Shown here one piece after another: positions 62,102-64,000 of a DNA stretch of 64,000 nt (its first letter is position 1; each line of letters begins with the position of its first letter). The stretch spans positions 1,116,001-1,180,000 of the forward strand of contig OY730477.1 in the NCBI GenBank assembly GCA_963422745.1, given 5' to 3'. Source of the DNA: G963422745 sp963422745. GTDB lineage: Bacteria > Actinomycetota > Acidimicrobiia > Acidimicrobiales > Aldehydirespiratoraceae. A program made the translations under genes and the position numbers. Below the pieces are notes generated by a model that saw only the letters and a list, made by a program, of their open reading frames with translations, was not told the DNA's origin and searched no databases.

Positions 62102-64000
62102 GTGGTTGCATTGTTGTTGACGGTCGGGGTGTGGCTGTGGGCTGTGTCGGGAGAGGCCTCGGCAGGCACGGGTACTTCGGAGGCGGCGGCTGCTTCGGAC
62201 GGTTCGGGAGAGCCAGCAGCCGTTACGGACACCTCGGAGGATGCTGAGGCCATCTCGTACGGTTCGCCAGCCGTTGTTGATGGTTCACAGGAAGAGCCAG
62301 CTGTTTCGGTGGTGGAGACAGCGGGTTCGGCGGGTTTTGTGGCGAAGTCGTATGCGCGGGATTATTCGGTTTCGGTTGGTGAGGCTGGGCGGCGCTTGAG
62401 CCGGATCGCCTTGTTGCAGAAGGTGATGGGCTCGATACGGGCGCTTGAGGCTTCGAGGGTTGCTGGTTGGGGGATCGACCATGGCGAAGATTTCGGGGCG
62501 TGGGTGTGGCTGGCCGGTGACGCAGGCCCCGGCGTGGAAGCAGCGCGGGTTGCAGACGCGCATGATGATGTGGAGATCCGCACTGGTGCTACCCACACCT
62601 ATGAGGTGTTGCGGGCCGCTCAGGACCGGATTGATCCCACACTGGTTGAAGATGATCTTGAGCTCAGCTCCAAGATCGCCACGATGGTCGTCTCTACGGG
62701 TATTGATATGGCAGCCAACAGCGTCACGGTTGGTGTTGATTCCGGTTCGGGGTCTGCTCGTTCCCGCCGGGACGCCACATCTGGGGTGGAGTCAGATGCG
62801 GACGAGAGTTTCACGGCCGAAGCATCCATGTTGAGGGAGGTGTTGCAGGAGTACATGGGTGTTGGGGTGGAGATAATCGACGCTAGTGGATTCAGCAATA
62901 CGGCAAACTTCCGGAGCGGGGAAGCGCTGTATACGTGTACGGCCGGGTTCGCAGCCAAACAGGTTGGAGGCCCCTACGGGATTCTCACCGCAGGCCACTG
63001 CGATGCCTACCAGATAATGCATAGGATGCGGTTGCCTTATGTGGTTGGAAGCGACGGAACCAGAGCTGATGCGCAGTTTCACCGGATCCCGTTTGGGTCC
63101 TCTCGTGAGCTTACCAATGACTACAAGTGCGGTGCGAACGCGGGCTCCGTATGCGAGGTAACGGGGACTGCCAAAAGGGTCGACATGATGGGCGAATATG
63201 TTTGTCACACCGGAAGGAATTCTGGTGTTTCATGTGGTGAAATAACAGACATTACATACTCCCCCTCCAAGTGGAAAGTGACGGCATGTAGGGATGAAGA
63301 TGGAAACAAAGCGAAGTGTGAACCTGTGTTTGTCAAAGTTCACGGTCCGAAGTTGAGAGCCTGCAAAGGTGACAGCGGTAGTCCGGTCTATAACGCTGAT
63401 GGTATCGCTTACGGGGTCACGAAAGGAATGAACACAGGAACGAAGTGCGACCGTAAGGGTGCAAACTTATACTTCTCCGCGATTGATGAGGTAGAGGACT
63501 TTCTTGATGTCAAGGTATTAACAGTTCCACCTTCAGCGCCGGGCGCTCCTCAGAACCTTCAAGGGCATCTCATGACCATGACTGCGGGTGGACTAAAGTT
63601 GACCTGGACACCATCCGAAGGTGCAACCGGGTATCTTGTATATCGACGGGTGAGTGGATCCGACAAGAATTATGAACTTATCGGCAGGCCGCGGAAACCT
63701 CGCTATGTTGATAGCTATGGCGGGTTATCTACTGGGTACAAGACACATTACATCGTGAAGGCTGCGACAAATGCAAAGGCAAGCGAGCCTAGCAATGACT
63801 TTCAAGTCAACACAATGACAACAAAAGAAATTCGTGCTGTGTTAAGTGCAGATGGATCACGGATTGATCTCAGTTGGAAGCCAACCCATCCCGATGGCAA
63901 TGAAAACGACCAATTGTTTGAAATCTATCGTCGTAGAGTAGCGCCACGTACTGCTTATAACAGTATCGGAAGGGAGAAATGCTGCTCCGCTCATGACACT
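62102..64000 (+). CDS. Array copy 14: secreted streptogrisin-like protease with FN3 modules, 3' end beyond window
   Basis: The frame is open for 633 codons from GTG 62102 to the window edge. It has signal peptide MVALLLTVGVWLWAVSGEASA, a stalk to about residue 75, then the propeptide (AKSYARDYSVSVGEAGRR) and ARSRRDA. The triad is His299, Asp323 and Ser425 (LRACKGDSGSP). The protease closely follows copies 7 and 8. Two FN3 modules of the copy 5/7 type have begun (LTWTPSEGATGYLVYRR; then a module reaching KCCSAHD at the edge), so about four more modules are expected to the right. Confidence 0.85.
   Translation, partial: MVALLLTVGVWLWAVSGEASAGTGTSEAAAASDGSGEPAAVTDTSEDAEAISYGSPAVVDGSQEEPAVSVVETAGSAGFVAKSYARDYSVSVGEAGRRLSRIALLQKVMGSIRALEASRVAGWGIDHGEDFGAWVWLAGDAGPGVEAARVADAHDDVEIRTGATHTYEVLRAAQDRIDPTLVEDDLELSSKIATMVVSTGIDMAANSVTVGVDSGSGSARSRRDATSGVESDADESFTAEASMLREVLQEYMGVGVEIIDASGFSNTANFRSGEALYTCTAGFAAKQVGGPYGILTAGHCDAYQIMHRMRLPYVVGSDGTRADAQFHRIPFGSSRELTNDYKCGANAGSVCEVTGTAKRVDMMGEYVCHTGRNSGVSCGEITDITYSPSKWKVTACRDEDGNKAKCEPVFVKVHGPKLRACKGDSGSPVYNADGIAYGVTKGMNTGTKCDRKGANLYFSAIDEVEDFLDVKVLTVPPSAPGAPQNLQGHLMTMTAGGLKLTWTPSEGATGYLVYRRVSGSDKNYELIGRPRKPRYVDSYGGLSTGYKTHYIVKAATNAKASEPSNDFQVNTMTTKEIRAVLSADGSRIDLSWKPTHPDGNENDQLFEIYRRRVAPRTAYNSIGREKCCSAHDT

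Noticed and set aside
15229..64000. Transposon or prophage origin of the array
   Set aside because: No transposase, integrase, phage structural gene or terminal repeat was seen. Tandem duplication explains the pattern better.

Overview
The window looks like an Actinomycetota chromosome. Evidence is the many GTG starts, actinobacterial-type toxin-antitoxin (TA) genes and probable leaderless mRNAs. An acidimicrobial or symbiotic lineage is possible but cannot be proved from the sequence. There are two unlike halves.

Positions 1-15 kb are a mixed region of housekeeping and accessory genes: a partial VOC protein, an SDR oxidoreductase, a DUF4190 membrane protein, a secreted helical protein, a PLP-dependent sugar 3-dehydrase-like enzyme, vapBC, a DUF488 gene with its neighbour, mazEF, an orphan XRE antitoxin, a AAA+ ATPase, an EamA transporter, an enoyl-CoA hydratase and an acetyl-CoA synthetase. 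The part from 6.4 to 10.6 kb is scrambled. A dead copy of the AAA+ gene is spliced to fragments of the DUF488 and mazF genes, and a small membrane-protein gene carries a 14-G tract that puts it out of frame.

From 15.2 kb to the right edge lies a tandem same-strand array of 14 related loci (numbered copy 1-14). Eleven are apparently complete secreted streptogrisin-like serine proteases joined to 5-12 fibronectin type III-like (FN3) modules. Copy 2 is an all-FN3 relative without a protease, copy 13 is a pseudogene and copy 14 runs off the window. The common plan is a short signal peptide without basic residues, a variable Ser/Asp/Ala stalk, a propeptide, a conserved basic RSRR site, an S1 protease with intact His/Asp/Ser, FN3 modules, and a near-invariant last FN3 ending in NYASIKYR or similar.

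Nearly every copy has a TANTCT -10 element 6-7 nt before its start codon, implying leaderless transcription. Upstream regions fall into two families. Class I is a shared block of roughly 100 bp. Class II is derived from the 3' part of an amidohydrolase gene, which survives intact once (29083-29856) and as decayed remnants before copies 6, 7, 9 and 13. Duplicated intergenic blocks, exact 279-bp FN3 duplications, truncated copies and shared pseudogene lesions show that the array grows and decays by recombination. The catalytic triad is preserved while residues lining the predicted specificity pocket vary. This array is the strongest candidate for an undescribed system: a diversifying library of secreted proteases with a common C-terminal tag.
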